Below, in pieces: positions 47,270-59,439 of a stretch of 64,000 bases of DNA (position 1 is its first letter; each line of letters opens with the position of its first letter). Under the pieces are notes generated by a model that worked only from the letters and a program-made list of their open reading frames with translations, searched no databases and had not been told where the DNA came from. The translations under genes and the position numbers were made by a program. The stretch covers positions 21,815,900-21,879,899 of the forward strand of contig NC_081544.1 in NCBI RefSeq assembly GCF_901000735.1. The letters are read 5' to 3'. The DNA is from Corylus avellana. Lineage: Eukaryota; Streptophyta; Magnoliopsida; Fagales; Betulaceae.

Positions 47270-47451
47270 GAGTAATTTTATAAGTCTATCTTGTGTCCCT
47301 CTTGAGTTTCTTCAAGAATGATGTAACTATTAAAATCTTCATTTGATCAAAATTCAATAATAATTAATCACAAGTCAAATGGTGGTTTTAATAGCCACAT
47401 CATTCTTGGAGGTACTCAAGATAGATACAAAAGAGATTTGTAGCATTACTC
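47270..47451. mobile_element. GAGTAAT-family MITE
   Basis: It starts GAGTAATTTTATAAGTCTAT and ends with the inverted counterpart GCATTACTC. Internally it shares TTGATCAAAATTCAATAATA with the copy at 54931-55101. No matching 9-bp flanks are visible, so one flank has changed. Confidence 0.72.
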
Positions 47452-47654
47452 AGTGAAAGTCATTTAAGGAGTCATTTGGTTTGCGGAATGTCTAGTCCAT
47501 TGAAAAATGACTAGCTACTACTAGGAATAGAAAAGTGGAATAGAATTGTTATTTCTATCTTTTAGTTTGGTAACAACACGCATACAAAAATTAGAATTGA
47601 ATCAAAATTACAAAAACCTCCTCTCTTTTTTTTTTAAAAAAAAAACTCAAAATA

Positions 47655-47815
47655 AAATGGTGATGGGTGGTCGGCCACCCACAGAAGCGGTCGGGGCCAA
47701 CCCTGAAATAGACCTAGGGTGGCCGCGACCACCCAGGTGAGCTTATGGCCACCCCAAAATGCGACGAGGGTGGTCGCACCACCCTGACCTCTTTTGTGGG
47801 TGGTCAAGCCACCCA
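47655..47815. repeat. GGGTGGTC/GACCACCC-rich short-repeat segment
   Basis: At least eight GGTGG or CCACC words in both orientations (GGTGGTCGGCCACCCAC, GGTGGCCGCGACCACCC, GGTGGTCGCACCACCC, GTGGTCAAGCCACCC), able to form several hairpins. Similar words occur in the foldback at 2612-3200 and near 12875-12895. Confidence 0.8.
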
Positions 47816-47864
47816 CTTTATTTTTCATTTTATTTTAAGTTCAAAATTTTTTAAAAAAAAATTA

Positions 47865-48042
47865 GGAAAATGCTAGGTGTTCTTCTAGTGTTCTCATGGT
47901 GTTCTCACAACTGTGATGTGACTTTTAAAATCATCGTTAAATTTGAGATTATCATTTTGACTTAATCTATTGGTGATTTTAAAAGTTATATCACAGTTGG
48001 GAGGACACTAGGAAAACACTAGAAGAACACTTAGGATTTCCC
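47865..48042. mobile_element. Mutator-like MITE, 178 bp, perfect 9-bp TSD
   Basis: Long inverted ends (left GGAAAATGCTAGGTGTTCTT; right complement GGGAAATCCTAAGTGTTCTT) of about 70 bp. A perfect direct repeat AAAAAATTA flanks it (47856-47864, 48043-48051), though this flank is low-complexity. Confidence 0.8.
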
Positions 48043-48862
48043 AAAAAATTATATGGGTATTTTTGAAAAATGTATTTTATTCCTTAAGAATTAGTTAAGC
48101 TAATCATTTTTTAGTGGTTTAACTAATCATGTGTGTATAAGATTAGTATTCCCATGTAAATAAACTATTCATAGGAATAATGTGTAACCAAACAAATAAA
48201 TAACTATACTGTAGAATAAGAATTAAAATATAAGTAATGTAATTTAGTAGATTGTTATATGATTATTATATAATCAATTACTAATTTTTATTATCATGTC
48301 ATCTCAATTGTATAATAATTTCTTAAATAACATTAATCTAATTAAATGTATCCTAATTAGAATTTTAGAATTGGAAGAGCACATCATCTAAGGAGATCTT
48401 TTAGTTATGATTGTGAGAAATGTTAGAATATTAATTAAATTTGATATTTTATTTTAGTTTAAGTTTTTGGTTAAAATGCAAAAATGTTTTTAAGTTTGGA
48501 CTTTGATTTCATAATTTATCTTCAATTTTAGTTAAATATTTTATGTTTTGAGTTTTATTTGCTGAATGAGAGTTTACGCACAAGTTGCAAAAATTATTAA
48601 AATACTAATTAAATTTTTGGACTCATCAATAATGCGTTTGCTCTTAGAGACTTTTTTGGACAAAGGGTATGTGAGAGGGTTTTTTAAGTGGCAATGCGTG
48701 TCAGGTTCAGGTTGTGTCGAAACATATGTATAAGAAGATTACATAAATTAACTCTAACTGAACCTATTTAATCAGACGTGTCAATTTATTAATCATAACC
48801 CTTTAATTTTGTATTGAATTTATGTTAGGTTCAGATCATGTCAAATCATGAATATAAAATTA

Positions 48863-49095
48863 GGACATAAATTTCCTTCAAACCGGTATGGAGGAAATAT
48901 CCTCCAACCCATGTAAAATAGTGCCAAGTGTCTATAAACATTTAAAAGACACATTAAATTTAGTCTAAATTAGTAAACTGCTATTAATTAGGTGAATAAT
49001 TTAATGTGCCTTTTAAATGTTTATACACACTTGACACTATTTTACATGGGTTGGAAGATATTTCCTCTATACTGGTTTGGAGGAAATTTCTGTCC
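48863..49095. mobile_element. Mutator-like MITE, 233 bp, about 97-bp TIRs, perfect 9-bp TSD
   Basis: The terminal inverted repeats begin GGACATAAATTTCCTTCAAA and, on the other strand, GGACAGAAATTTCCTCCAAA, and extend about 97 bp with few differences. The flanks are ATAAAATTA at 48854-48862 and 49096-49104. Long TIRs plus a 9-bp duplication are the Mutator signature. Non-coding. Confidence 0.9.
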
Positions 49096-50006
49096 ATAAA
49101 ATTATATAGGTCAACCATAACTCGACCTATTTAATTAAACATGTTAGATTTCTCAACCCTAATATTTTAATTTCATATTGGATTCGGGTTCACAAGTTAT
49201 GTAAAAAAAAAATTTAGCTCTAATTTTCTTATCTAAGTAAGGACCACAATAATTATTTGTCCAAATTACTAACAATTTATGTAGTTGATATGAGAAAGCA
49301 CATATATAACTTGCATGCTTAAACAAATTTTGGGCTGTCAAACTATTTACCCGAACATATAAGTTTCACATGACTCTCCAATTGCAAAGCCACCCTATCC
49401 TCCTACAACTATTTATATATATAGAAACTTGCAAAAAAAAAAAAAAAACTTCACAAATGATTCATGAATTATCATATGATTTGAAAACACACCCTTAAAT
49501 TTTTAAACCTTTTAATTTCACCCCTAAACTTTCAATTTGATGCAATCTACCCACCCTGCCAGTTTTTTTATGTTAAAAGTGATGGAATGTCCTTTATGCC
49601 CCTAAAACTTTTATAAAATTGAAATTGAAATTTTAAAAACCAAAAACAAAAATTAAGGGGTAATTTTCCTCCTTTTATCCTTAATTTCAAAACTTTTTTT
49701 ATTTTAAAAAAATGAAAATCAGGGATATTTTGGTCTTTTTTGGTATTTTTAAAGGCTAAAATGAATGGAGATGTCTACATTAAAAGTAATTGAAAGTTCA
49801 AGGGTTCAAATTGAGAAATTTGAAAGTTTTGGAGGATTTGTCAAATTGCGTGAAAGTTTAGGGGCTAAACTGAAGTTTCAACAAAAAATAAAAAATAAAA
49901 AGGCAAAAAAAAACAGAAAAGAAGAAAGCTGTTTGTTCGTCTGTGTGTATTGATAAAAGATAAATCCATAATTCTCCGTTCAACTCCAGCGGGAGCGAAA
50001 GGAGTG

Positions 50007-52930
50007 ATGGCAGTGATGCCATTGCCAACAACCACTATCGCTTCTTCTGCAAACGTTCTGAAAGCTGGCGGTGCGCAATTGCTTTGGTCCTTTTCAAAAT
50101 GCACTCGATTTCAAACTCCTCCTCGTCCCCTCGCATTCCACTCGCTTCCCCTTTTCTCCGCTGATAACATCAGAAGAAGACGAAGAAGCGTGCGATGGCT
50201 TCCCTCCTTCTGCACGGAGGCGGCGACTCCAGTGAGCGTGGCCGCCGGCGCTGACGATAATGTTGAGGACGATGGTGAGAAGAAGATGAGGATGATAAAG
50301 GAAGCGGCGGATACGCTGGACATAAGGGTCGGCCGCGTCCTTAGGGCGTGGAGGCATGAGGAGGCTGACTCCCTTTACGTGGAGGAGGTCGATGTTGGCG
50401 AGCCTGAGCCCAGAATCATCTGTAGCGGCCTCGTCAATTATGTTCCCCTTCACCACCTTCAGGTATTTCTTTCGTAGGGATGCAATGGAATCGGGCTTGC
50501 GTTATTCAAAAAATTAGATTCAGAATTAGGTTAAAGCACAATGAGAAATTTGAAATGCGGGCAGAGATGAAGCATTGTAATTTGTTCCAACCAAATATAC
50601 AAGAGAAATAATGAGTTTGACGGTTTGATCTGATTGTATCACCATGCTTCAAGAGAAAGTAACAATATCTGTTCAGACAATACAATGGAAGCGTTCAATC
50701 AAGAGTGGCCAAAAAATTTGATTTCCAATTAACCTTGTGGAGAAATGGAGAAAGGAAATGGAATCCTTTTCAAAGTGGAACTGCAAAGTAAATTCATGTG
50801 GTTGATCTGCTTATAAAATTGAGAAGTTCAAAGTTTTCTTCTTCTATATATACTTCTGTTGATAGTTTTTTTTAAGCATAGATAATGTAGCTTTGAATGT
50901 TTTGAGAATTATTAAGGGATATATGAGGATATTTCTGTTGGACAATGGATTGTCACACTCTGCGAGAATAAAAATTAGTTGTTTTGGTATATACAGTGAA
51001 ACTGCATAAATGGCTTTTTCAGTTGGAATTTCAAGATCGTATTCATCTGATCACGTTCGATAAAAATCTACATGCAGGATAGAAATGTTGTTGTTCTTGC
51101 TAATCTGAAGCCGAGGAACATGCGTGGTGTCAAGTCATGTGGAATGCTTATGGCTGCTTCAGATGCATCACATGAGAATGTTGAGCTTCTTGTGCCTCCT
51201 GAGGGTTCACTTACTGGTGAAAGAATATGGTTTGGCTCAGAAAACGAAAAAGAAAGTCAACCTGCCGCTGCCACACCCAATCAGGTAACAGTTTTTTAGT
51301 TCTTTACTTTCAAGAATTCAAGTAATAACCTCCGGAGAGGTTGGCTTAGTGGTAAGAGGCTTACTCCCATTGGGTTTGGTGAGGGAAGGACAAGGGTTCA
51401 AGTCTTCTTGGGCACAATGCTAAGGAGACGAGAGTCATGCCCATTAATCCCTAACCACCAACTTCTTACTGCTCTGTCCTTGGTGGGATTGGAGTCAGGC
51501 TATGACTTATCCTTTTTTGAGGGAGTTAAAGAAAATAGAAAGGAAAGAAAATTCCATAAAATACGTTATTTGCCTGTCTACCGGTGGATGCACAATTATC
51601 GCAACAAATATCTTGGTCACTACAACTCATTATTTGAATTTTTTTATTTGCAGGGAAACTCAATTTATAATACAAAATAATTAAGGCTTGGAGGATAATT
51701 CTCGTACTTTGCATATTGGTCACACCTTAGACTGCTTATGAGTGCATCAATGTTAGATTATTTCATTCATTGTGTAAACTATTTCACACTCCTTTTTGAG
51801 GATGATAGGCATGTTTTTGTACTAGGGATATGACTTATGCTAGAAACCTGTCAAATCAGATATGTGGTGCTTTTTTGTCATTTTATTTTTCTTATGTGAA
51901 TCAACTTTTTTCTTTTTTTGATTCATAAGTTACGCACCTAGCAGAGTTTCTTGAGTTAAACACGTGTAGAAGCCTTCTTACTCTATCTAGACTTTTGTTG
52001 TTGATTCTCCTCCATGTTTATTGATGTACTTGACTTTTGTTTTCCACAGCAAGTAATAATTATGTGACTTATCTTGATTGCTAGTACTTCAGTCTAAAGC
52101 AATAGACTGAAGTACTAGTTTACGAGTCCAATAGAAAGTTATTGCTATTAAATTCTTAAGCGTCTTGCTCCACCAACTATAGCAATGTTGGAAAACTTGA
52201 AAAAATTCTAGAAACATTATTAGCTCTTTGATAGCTTTCTTTCATCAAATTGAAACCACAAAAAGTGTAAGTTGCTTGTGCATTTAGCCTAATATACCTT
52301 TTCTGGCATACTTAAAGGTTATAATCCCCTGCTATAGTGCCATACTGTGCTTTTTACGACCATTGTCTTCCAGTTTCTAAGGCCCTATGACCTAGGTTTG
52401 TGCTCGTTGGGATTTTGCAACCGGCATCTTTGTTGTAGGTATGTCATGGCAAATGTTGTTTGTCTGTGCATGCGCGTCACTAAAGAAAAGCCATGGTGAA
52501 GGTGAAATGTCAACAGGTCCTTTTTTCTCTGTGATTACATCATTAGTTCAGCATATTGACATGCCCTTGGCAATCATATATTGTATGTTGTTTTCTACTC
52601 GGTTGTTCTTTCTAATGGGTTTATCTTCAATATTGGAAGTCCCCTGTTTCAGTGTAGTTTTTCCTATTATTAGAGAAAGTTTCACACAAGCGATGGTTTA
52701 TTGCTTGTTTATACAGTTTATACTCCATTTCTATGTTCAGAGAGATTAATTTTCTGTATTCTACTGGCTTTTTGTATGACAATATGTAGATTCAAAAGAA
52801 AAAGATTTGGGAATTGGTGCAACCTCATCTTAAGACAGACGCTTCTTGTACTGCTATGCTTGGGGTCCATGTAATGCGGACATCTGCAGGTGTAGTCTCC
52901 ACGTCTTTGAAGAATGCAAATATCTCATGA
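50007..52930 (+). CDS. tRNA-binding OB-fold protein (EMAPII/Arc1p type), probably organellar
   Basis: Exons 50007-50462, 51078-51284 and 52790-52930 join in phase 0 to 267 aa with a TGA stop; introns are GT-AG. Residues 1 to about 75 are Ser/Arg-rich and poor in acidic residues ([20 protein letters not shown] near the end), fitting a plastid or mitochondrial transit peptide. From about 100 the protein is a tRNA-binding OB domain of the Trbp111/Arc1p/EMAPII and methionyl-tRNA synthetase C-terminal family: [86 protein letters not shown]. The C-terminal segment ([13 protein letters not shown]) also occurs in such proteins. It resembles Arabidopsis At2g40660 as I recall it. A role in binding tRNA or assisting a synthetase is inferred from the family. 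The ATG at 50007 is the first in frame; a downstream in-frame ATG (codon 4) is possible. Confidence 0.93.
51330..51500 (+). mobile_element. tRNA-derived SINE-like element in intron 2 of the OB-fold gene
   Basis: Box A TTGGCTTAGTGGTAAGAGG (about 51340) and box B GGGTTCAAGTCT (about 51392) are spaced as in tRNA-derived SINEs. The 3' boundary and target-site duplication are not clear. It does not fold as a full tRNA, so it is not a functional tRNA gene. Confidence 0.6.
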
Positions 52931-53712
52931 TCGAATGGGCGGCGTCTGACTGTTGGCACAGCTTCTTAACACCTAATATCCGAGCTGGCATATGGTTTTT
53001 TTTTTTATTTATTTTTTAATATATATTTTGTAAACGAATGATGTAATTCCTAGTTTCTAACAATCTATTTCTAAAATTTTGAGGATCAAGTTTCTGTCAG
53101 TTGCTTTAAACATGTCACTGGTCCTGATTGCTCATCTTTGTTGCAGTTACCAGTAATCTATCTATATGAATGAGGTTTTCGGTCCTGCTGTTGTCATCCT
53201 TGTCTTAATGTTTCTAAATTGGATTTAAAAGAGAACACTGAAGCAACTAGGCGTAAAATATATTTTGTTGATACATTGGTTGGTTTTTTTTTTTTTTTTT
53301 GTATGAATTGTTGTGATGGCCAGCCTGAGCACATTAGAGTGATTGTGCATGATTGTGAGACATGATTGTGACATTAGAGTACGGGCCTTATGAGTGACCC
53401 ATTAAGTCCTTGGGCTTTTTCTGGGAGCCTGAGGGCCCATTTTGTATTCCAAATTTTCCTGTCTAGACTTCGACAGCACAAAGCTAGGACGAAACCAATT
53501 GGCGATTGGAGCAACTTATGAGCTGATTGTTCATTTTACAAACAAATTTAGCAGCCTAGGTTGCATAGATCTCTTATTCTAGGTTGTATGGGGTATGTGG
53601 GCTCACTAACCCCCTCTCTTACCTGCCCAAATTTATGTGAAATTTGAGTAGCCTAATAATAAAAAATTCTCATCTAATACGGTCGTAAAATAGCTAACGA
53701 ACACTTACATAT

Positions 53713-53891
53713 CGAGTAGTGATGTATAGAATACCTAGCGTGAGTGAACAATGTTCATACTGGGTGAACAGTAATATGAATTTTACTGTTTCAAAATTTT
53801 ATTACTCTTATTTTTTAAAAATTTGTACTATTATTCTTCACCCAGTGTAAGCATTGTTCACTCACGCTAAGTGTTCTATATATCTCTACTC
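53713..53891. mobile_element. MITE with about 60-bp TIRs and 9-bp TSD
   Basis: Its ends are GAGTAGTGATGTATAGAATA and, inverted, GAGTAGAGATATATAGAACA; both arms carry TAGCGTGAGTGAACAATG. The flanks CTTACATAT (53704-53712) and CTTAGATAT (53892-53900) are a 9-bp duplication with one mismatch, again Mutator-like, but a distinct family. Confidence 0.78.
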
Positions 53892-54465
53892 CTTAGATAT
53901 GATGCTACCCAAACTTTTATGGTTAGTTTCAAACATTCTCCACTTGTCGGATTGGTGTTGAGCAGTTTTAGATAAAGTAGTTAACAAGAGAAAAATAACT
54001 TGGCATTCTCCACGTGTAGTGTTATACTTCACCTTGATTATTCAATAAGAATATTTAGTTATGGACTTTTTTTCCAAAAAAATTCACAGCAGAAGGGAGA
54101 AGGAGAAGAAATTTAATGATGGACTTAGTAAACTGTAAATAGATTTTCGGTTCCATTTGAGCTTGATTTATGAATTTAGGATAAACGAGCTAAGAATGAA
54201 GTGTGTTTTTGACTTTTAGTTTATTAAAATATTAAATTTTGAACAATTGAGAGATGAAAATTTGGATGGTTTTAATTATATAAGAAGAAGAAGAAGAAGA
54301 AAATAATGGCATGTACTTATAAGGAATTAAGAAGACACGGCTAATACTTAGCAGAAGCACTTTTCCCGGAATCTACCCAAAAAAGCGTTGTTGCATGGCA
54401 CATTAGTAATTTACAATGTGGTCCCAAGTCCACAGTAAGACAAAAGAAAATCAATTTTAGGCTAA

Positions 54466-54801
54466 GGGCCCGTTTGGAAATGAGATTTTAAAATTTTCAT
54501 TTTTAAAATCGTATAGGCGTTTGGTAAATTAATTGAGTGTTTGGATAATATTGGCATATAATTGCGGTTTCATGGCCAAATAGATAAATATTGCCCCAAA
54601 TATTTTTTTAAGCAAAATCGTGATTTTGGTTTAAATTTGCATTTTTTCAAATAAGCACCCTCTAGTCAATTTATAAAAATCGCAGATTTTTTCACGATTT
54701 TAAAATTTGCGTTTTTAAAATCGCAATCACAAATACTCCAAAATTGAGATTTTGTTTAAAAACGCAGATTATTTTTTAAAAACACACTTCCAAATGGACC
54801 C
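54466..54801. mobile_element. PIF/Harbinger-like (Tourist-type) MITE, TAA TSD
   Basis: It starts GGGCCCGTTTGGAAA and ends TTCCAAATGGACCC, with a TAA on each side (54463-54465, 54802-54804). A 3-bp TAA/TTA duplication and GGGCCCGTTTGG termini are typical of Tourist-like MITEs. The interior repeats AAAATCG and TTTAAAAACGC words. Confidence 0.75.
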
Positions 54802-54930
54802 TAACTCCTCTTCATGGTGTATTTTAAGTAACAATTTTTTTTTTAAAAACACGCGATGTCTGCGAATTTGAAATAAGTATAATAAATAAATGTGAATCGT
54901 AGCATTGCTCTGCTTAAACCAGCACTTCCA

Positions 54931-55101
54931 GAGTAATTTTAGAAGTCCCTCTTATATTCCTCTTGAGTCCATCTAAGAATGATATGGATATTAACATTAC
55001 CATTTGATCAAAATTCAATAATGACCAATCACAAGTCCAATGATGATTTTAATAGCCACATCATTCTTAAAGGGACACAAGAAGAACTTGTAGCATTACT
55101 C
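54931..55101. mobile_element. Mutator-like MITE (GAGTAAT family), 171 bp, 9-bp TSD
   Basis: It starts GAGTAATTTTAGAAGTCCCT and ends GCATTACTC. The flanks are GCACTTCCA (54922-54930) and GCACTTCCC (55102-55110). The interior is shared with the copy at 47270-47451. Confidence 0.83.
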
Positions 55102-55241
55102 GCACTTCCCTCACAGTTTTAAGACAATAATTACAATTTTCCTTGTAATTTTTCTCATCATGGACTTGATCAAAATGGTTACCAAACAACCATAAACTCT
55201 TTGATAGTATTTTTTTTTTTGAAAGTTGCAAACTGGTGCAT

Positions 55242-58200
55242 TTATATTGAATAAGGCAACGCATAAATCTCTGCTTGCAATAGTTCACAAATACATGCCG
55301 GTTGATTGGAAAACCACACCATATTCAAATTATCTTTTACCGCTAGAGCAGCTAGCTCGTGTGCTACTCGGTTTTCTTTTCTGCGAACGAGGCGCATTTC
55401 CCACCAAGGAACATCTCGCAGCGTGGCCTGTATGTCCTCCGCTAACTGTTCTCTTATGCTATCGTCTGGTTCATGCGAGATGACTGCAGTGATAACATTC
55501 TTGGCATCGCTCTCTAGCACTACCTTCTGAATACCCATCTCCACACACAGTTCGGCCGCCATATGAGCAGCTAGTGCCTCCCCCGTTGTGGGATCCAAAT
55601 AGCCATCTCTGGTCTGGCATTTTGCAGCCCACATTCTGCCCTGCTGGTCTCAGATCACTGCTTTCAAACCCATTCGGCCCTTTCTCCTATTAAAGCCAGC
55701 GTCCCAATTAGCTTTCAAGCAGCCATGGGGCATGGCTATCCAGGAAATCAGGGGAGGTTCTCCAGTTGGTACTTGCTGTGTTCTTCTCCCCGCCAGAATC
55801 AAGTGGAAATTTTCTCCTACTAGACCCACTTGCTTGATAAGTTGATTTGGGTGCAGAAAAATTTCATTATGTATTACTTCATTCCACCGTAGCCTTATAC
55901 ACCAGGATATACTCACAAACTGGGCAAAATCCTCACTACCACATTTTTTGAGCATTCCATCCACCACCTGCATGAAAGCTGGCCCATCAAACCAGCTCTT
56001 TTGAAAAAATTTTGCCCCCACACTCCATACTTCCCGTGCAGCAGGGCATTGCCATAGTGCATGAAAAGTAGTTTTAATCTCCCTTTCACAAATTGGATAG
56101 CAAGGATCCGTAATGACCTTTCGAGAGCAAAGGTTTGCTCGAGTAGGAAGGATGTCGTGGCACGCACACCAAAGGAAATGCTTCTCTGAATTTGGCATTT
56201 GAAGCTAGCAAATATTACTCCAAAAAGATCCCGTCCGATTGTGTTGAGACCCCCCCGCCTTATACAACAGATCACCTTCTTTTTGGATGTAGTAAGCACT
56301 ATGTATCAAGAAAGTCCCCTTAGTAGTTCCCTGCCAAATGAGCGCATCAGCTTGGTCCGTCGCACTTATTGGAATAGATTGGATAGCCATCATCTCCTAC
56401 TTAGAAAAAAGCTGTTCCAAAAGGGCCAGATTCCATAATTTTGTGTTTTCGTCAATAAGTTGGCTCACCATGGAAGTGTCCGCCAGAATTCTTGGGGCTG
56501 TTTGCACTTGATAAGTAGTCGGAGAATTAATCCATATATCTTTCCAAATGCAAATAGTTTTCCCATTACCAACTCTCCACACCAATCCCTCTCGAACAAG
56601 ATCACTTGAGTTGTGGATACTCCTCCTTGCAAAGGATGGTTTTTTCCCAAGAGAGGCTTCAAGAATCGAGCAATCTGGAAAATATTTTGCTTTCATAATC
56701 TTTGCATTGAAACTATCCGGTGTTTTCCAAATACGCTATACTTGCTTAGCCAACAAAGCCTTATTAAAAAGGGACAAGTCACAAAAATCCATACCTCCTT
56801 TAGCCATTGAAAAACATAACTTGTTCCAACTCATCCAATGGATTCGTTTATCCTTTTCCTTATGACCCCAAAAAAACTTTGCCATCATCGAATTTATTTC
56901 TGTACATAGCGCCTTCAAAAGCATGAAAACACTAATGCAATAGGTAGGGATAGCCTGGATCACCGCCTTCAAAAGAATCTCCTTCCCAGCTTGAGATAGA
57001 AATTTAATCTTCCAATCTTGAAGGCGCTTCCAAACTCTCTTCGTAATGCTTTTAAAAGCACTAGTTCTCAACCGCCCCACAAGGTCAGGAAGCCCCAAAT
57101 ATGTGTCATATCTTTGATTGATAGGGATTCCAGCTACCCCTTGAATATATTCCTTGTCAGCCACTGGAGTATTTCTGCTATAGAAAATAGCGGTCTTATT
57201 GGCATTCATTTTCTGACCCGACGCCTCTTTATATAATTGCAAGATGGAAGACAAGTGATTCCATTGTATCAAATTTGCCCGACAAAATAATAAACTGTCG
57301 TCGGCAAAAAAAAGGTGGCTAATTTCTGGACCATGTGTCGAAGTAGGGACCCCCGTTAACCTTCCATCTGCATTTACTGTAGTGATCAAAGCACTTAGAG
57401 CCTCTGCACATAGGAAAAAGAGATAAGGTGATATAGGGTCCACTTGTCGAATGCCCTGAGACGGAGTAATCATCCCATAAGGGTTCCCATTAACAATGAT
57501 AGAGTACTTCATTGTCTTGACGCACATCATAACAAGTGCAATCCACCGGGCGCCAAAACCCATACGTTTCATCACCGCTTTTAAAAAAACCCACTCCACT
57601 CTATCATATGCTTTGCACATGTCAAGCTTCACCGCCATAAAACCCTTCTTCTCCCTCATCCCCATATGCATCGTATGTAAGGTTTCATACACTGCAAGTA
57701 CATTATCCGAGATGAGGTGCCTCAGGATAAATGCACTTTGGGTTGGAGCGATGATGTGGGGTAACAATTATTTTAAGCGGTTAGCTAGGACCTTGGAAAT
57801 AAGCTTATATAAGACGTTACATAAACTTATGGGTCTAAACTCCGTTACACAAGTGGGCATCTTTAGTTTGGGAATAAGTGCAACATGTTTCAAATTTAAA
57901 TCTTGAGGCATCACTTCGGAATTAAAAATATCAATTATCACACGACATACCTCCTCCTCATAGTGGGCAAATTAGTCTGGAAGAAACAAGCGTTTAAACC
58001 ATCCTGACCAGGTGCTTTGAGGGGGGCCATTTGGAATAAAGCCACTTCGATCTCCTCTGCAGTGAAAGCTCTCTCCAGAGCCCTATTCATCTCATCAGTC
58101 ACACGGCTGGTCATAGGTTGGAGGCATTGTTGTAGGTCCCCATCCGGTCCCTCAGTAAAGAGATGAGTAAAGTACTTGACAAAGGCTTCTTCTATATCAT

Positions 58201-59368
58201 CAGAATGTTCCCAAATCTGTCCATTCTCGTCTTTGATCATGCCCACGTGATTACGACGACGTCTAGCACTAGCACAAGCACAAGCATGGAAAAATCTGGT
58301 GTTGCGGTCCCCCGAACGCAAGCACTCTTCTTTTGCTTGTTGACGCCACCATAACTCTTCTTTGTCAAGCAGCTGCCCCAATTGTTCTTGAACCTGTTTT
58401 ATTTGACTTTCAGCCCCACCTCCTCCCTCTCTTGGAGCTGTAATAGTTTGTTTTGTAGTTTGGAAATGGAGGCCTGCTCATTACCTCTCCGTATTTTCTG
58501 CCATCCCGTAAGCCCATTAACACATGCCTTTAATTTTGCTTCCAAACAATCCCAACTTATCCCATTTGCCTGCTCACGCCTCCAGGTATTTTGTATAACC
58601 TCTTGATACCCCTCCTCAACAGCCCAACATGCCTCATAGAAAAGACGTGGTCTGTGGCGAGTCAATCCGGAATGCCTCAACAAAGACACACAGAGGTGCG
58701 TGATCCGAACAGGTTATAGAGTGTAGAACAACCTTAGCTTCTGGAAATAAATTCCTCTAAGCAAAATTAGTTACACCCCGATCAAGATGCTCTTTAATAA
58801 GTGCACTTCCTTCTTGACAATTACTCCACGTATGTTTAGGCCCCCGAAAGCCTAAATCCGTCAACTCGCATGTCTTAAGAGTGTGTTAGAAAGCTTTCAT
58901 GAGACTATTTTGGCGTAAATTTCCCCTTAATTTTTCCGACAACACCAACACTTCATTAAAATCTCCAAGACACAACCACGGGTCTAGGGTCATCCAAGCC
59001 AAATATTTAAGCAAATTCCACGCTTCAAAACGCTTTGTAGCATCCAGATGTCCATAGAATCCGGTGAGTTTCCAGTCAAATTGTTGGTGGTGGACAATTG
59101 CATTGATGTGCCGTTGGCTGTAGTTTTGGATCTCCACCTCACATTCATCCTCCCAAAATAACGCCAAGCCTCCGCTTTTCCCCACACACTCCACAACAAA
59201 CATATTATTAAAACCAACTTTTGTCCGAATAGTCTCCATTCTTTTTGTTCGAAGTTTGGTTTCCATAAGGAAAACCAAATTGGGTCTCTTTTCCTTCACC
59301 ATCCAGTGAAGTTCATGAACTGTCCGGAGGTTCCCAACCCCTTGGTAGTTCCAACTTAAAATTATCAT
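55242..59368 (-). pseudogene. LINE ORF2: endonuclease, reverse transcriptase, zf-RVT, RNase H
   Basis: Starts MIILSWNYQGVGNLRTVHEL at 59368. The endonuclease shows SWN, METKL and LGDFNEV residues. After stops near 58887 and frameshifts, the EN-RT linker (APGQDGLNACFF at about 57990) leads to RT (57767-56736): VKLDMCKAYDRVEW (motif A), SQGIRQVDPISPYLF (RQGDP changed to RQVDP), HLFFADDSLLF (catalytic FADD), YLGLPDLVGR and LSQAGKEILLKAV. Then zf-RVT (HFLWCACHDILPTRANL, CPICE-like, TFHALWQCPAAREVW) and an RNase H domain with the expected acidic residues (ANWDAGF, AAHMAAELC, VLESDAKNV) and NRVAHELA. At least four breaks make it non-functional. Confidence 0.88.
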
Positions 59369-59439
59369 TGCAGTTGGCGGGGCTGAACACCAGCCTCCGC
59401 CACCCCCGAACCATAAGAAATTTCAGTGTCTACATCTCC

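Larger units (their letters stand above)
46416..50006. other. DET1 3' UTR and DET1-OB-fold gene intergenic region
   Basis: The first few hundred bases after the DET1 stop are presumably 3' UTR; no clear poly-A signal is seen. The rest is AT-rich and repeat-laden: MITEs at 47270-47451, 47865-48042 and 48863-49095, a CCACC/GGTGG-rich stretch at 47655-47815, and a weak foldback at about 49440-49890 directly upstream of the next gene. No coding region can be supported. Confidence 0.6.
52931..55209. other. 3' flank of the OB-fold gene, MITE-rich
   Basis: It begins with the 3' UTR of the OB-fold gene, whose end is not placed. There is no further gene. It holds three MITEs (53713-53891, 54466-54801, 54931-55101), a poly-T run at 53286-53300 and a (GAA)n run at about 54284-54302. 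Confidence 0.6.

Noticed and set aside
49440..49890. Foldback MITE directly upstream of the OB-fold gene
   Set aside because: Some inverted similarity (words around CCCTAAACTTTCA) is visible but the arms are patchy and no TSD is seen, so it is not annotated as an element.
51330..51420. Functional tRNA gene
   Set aside because: Boxes A and B are present but no full cloverleaf or acceptor stem is apparent; SINE head is more likely.
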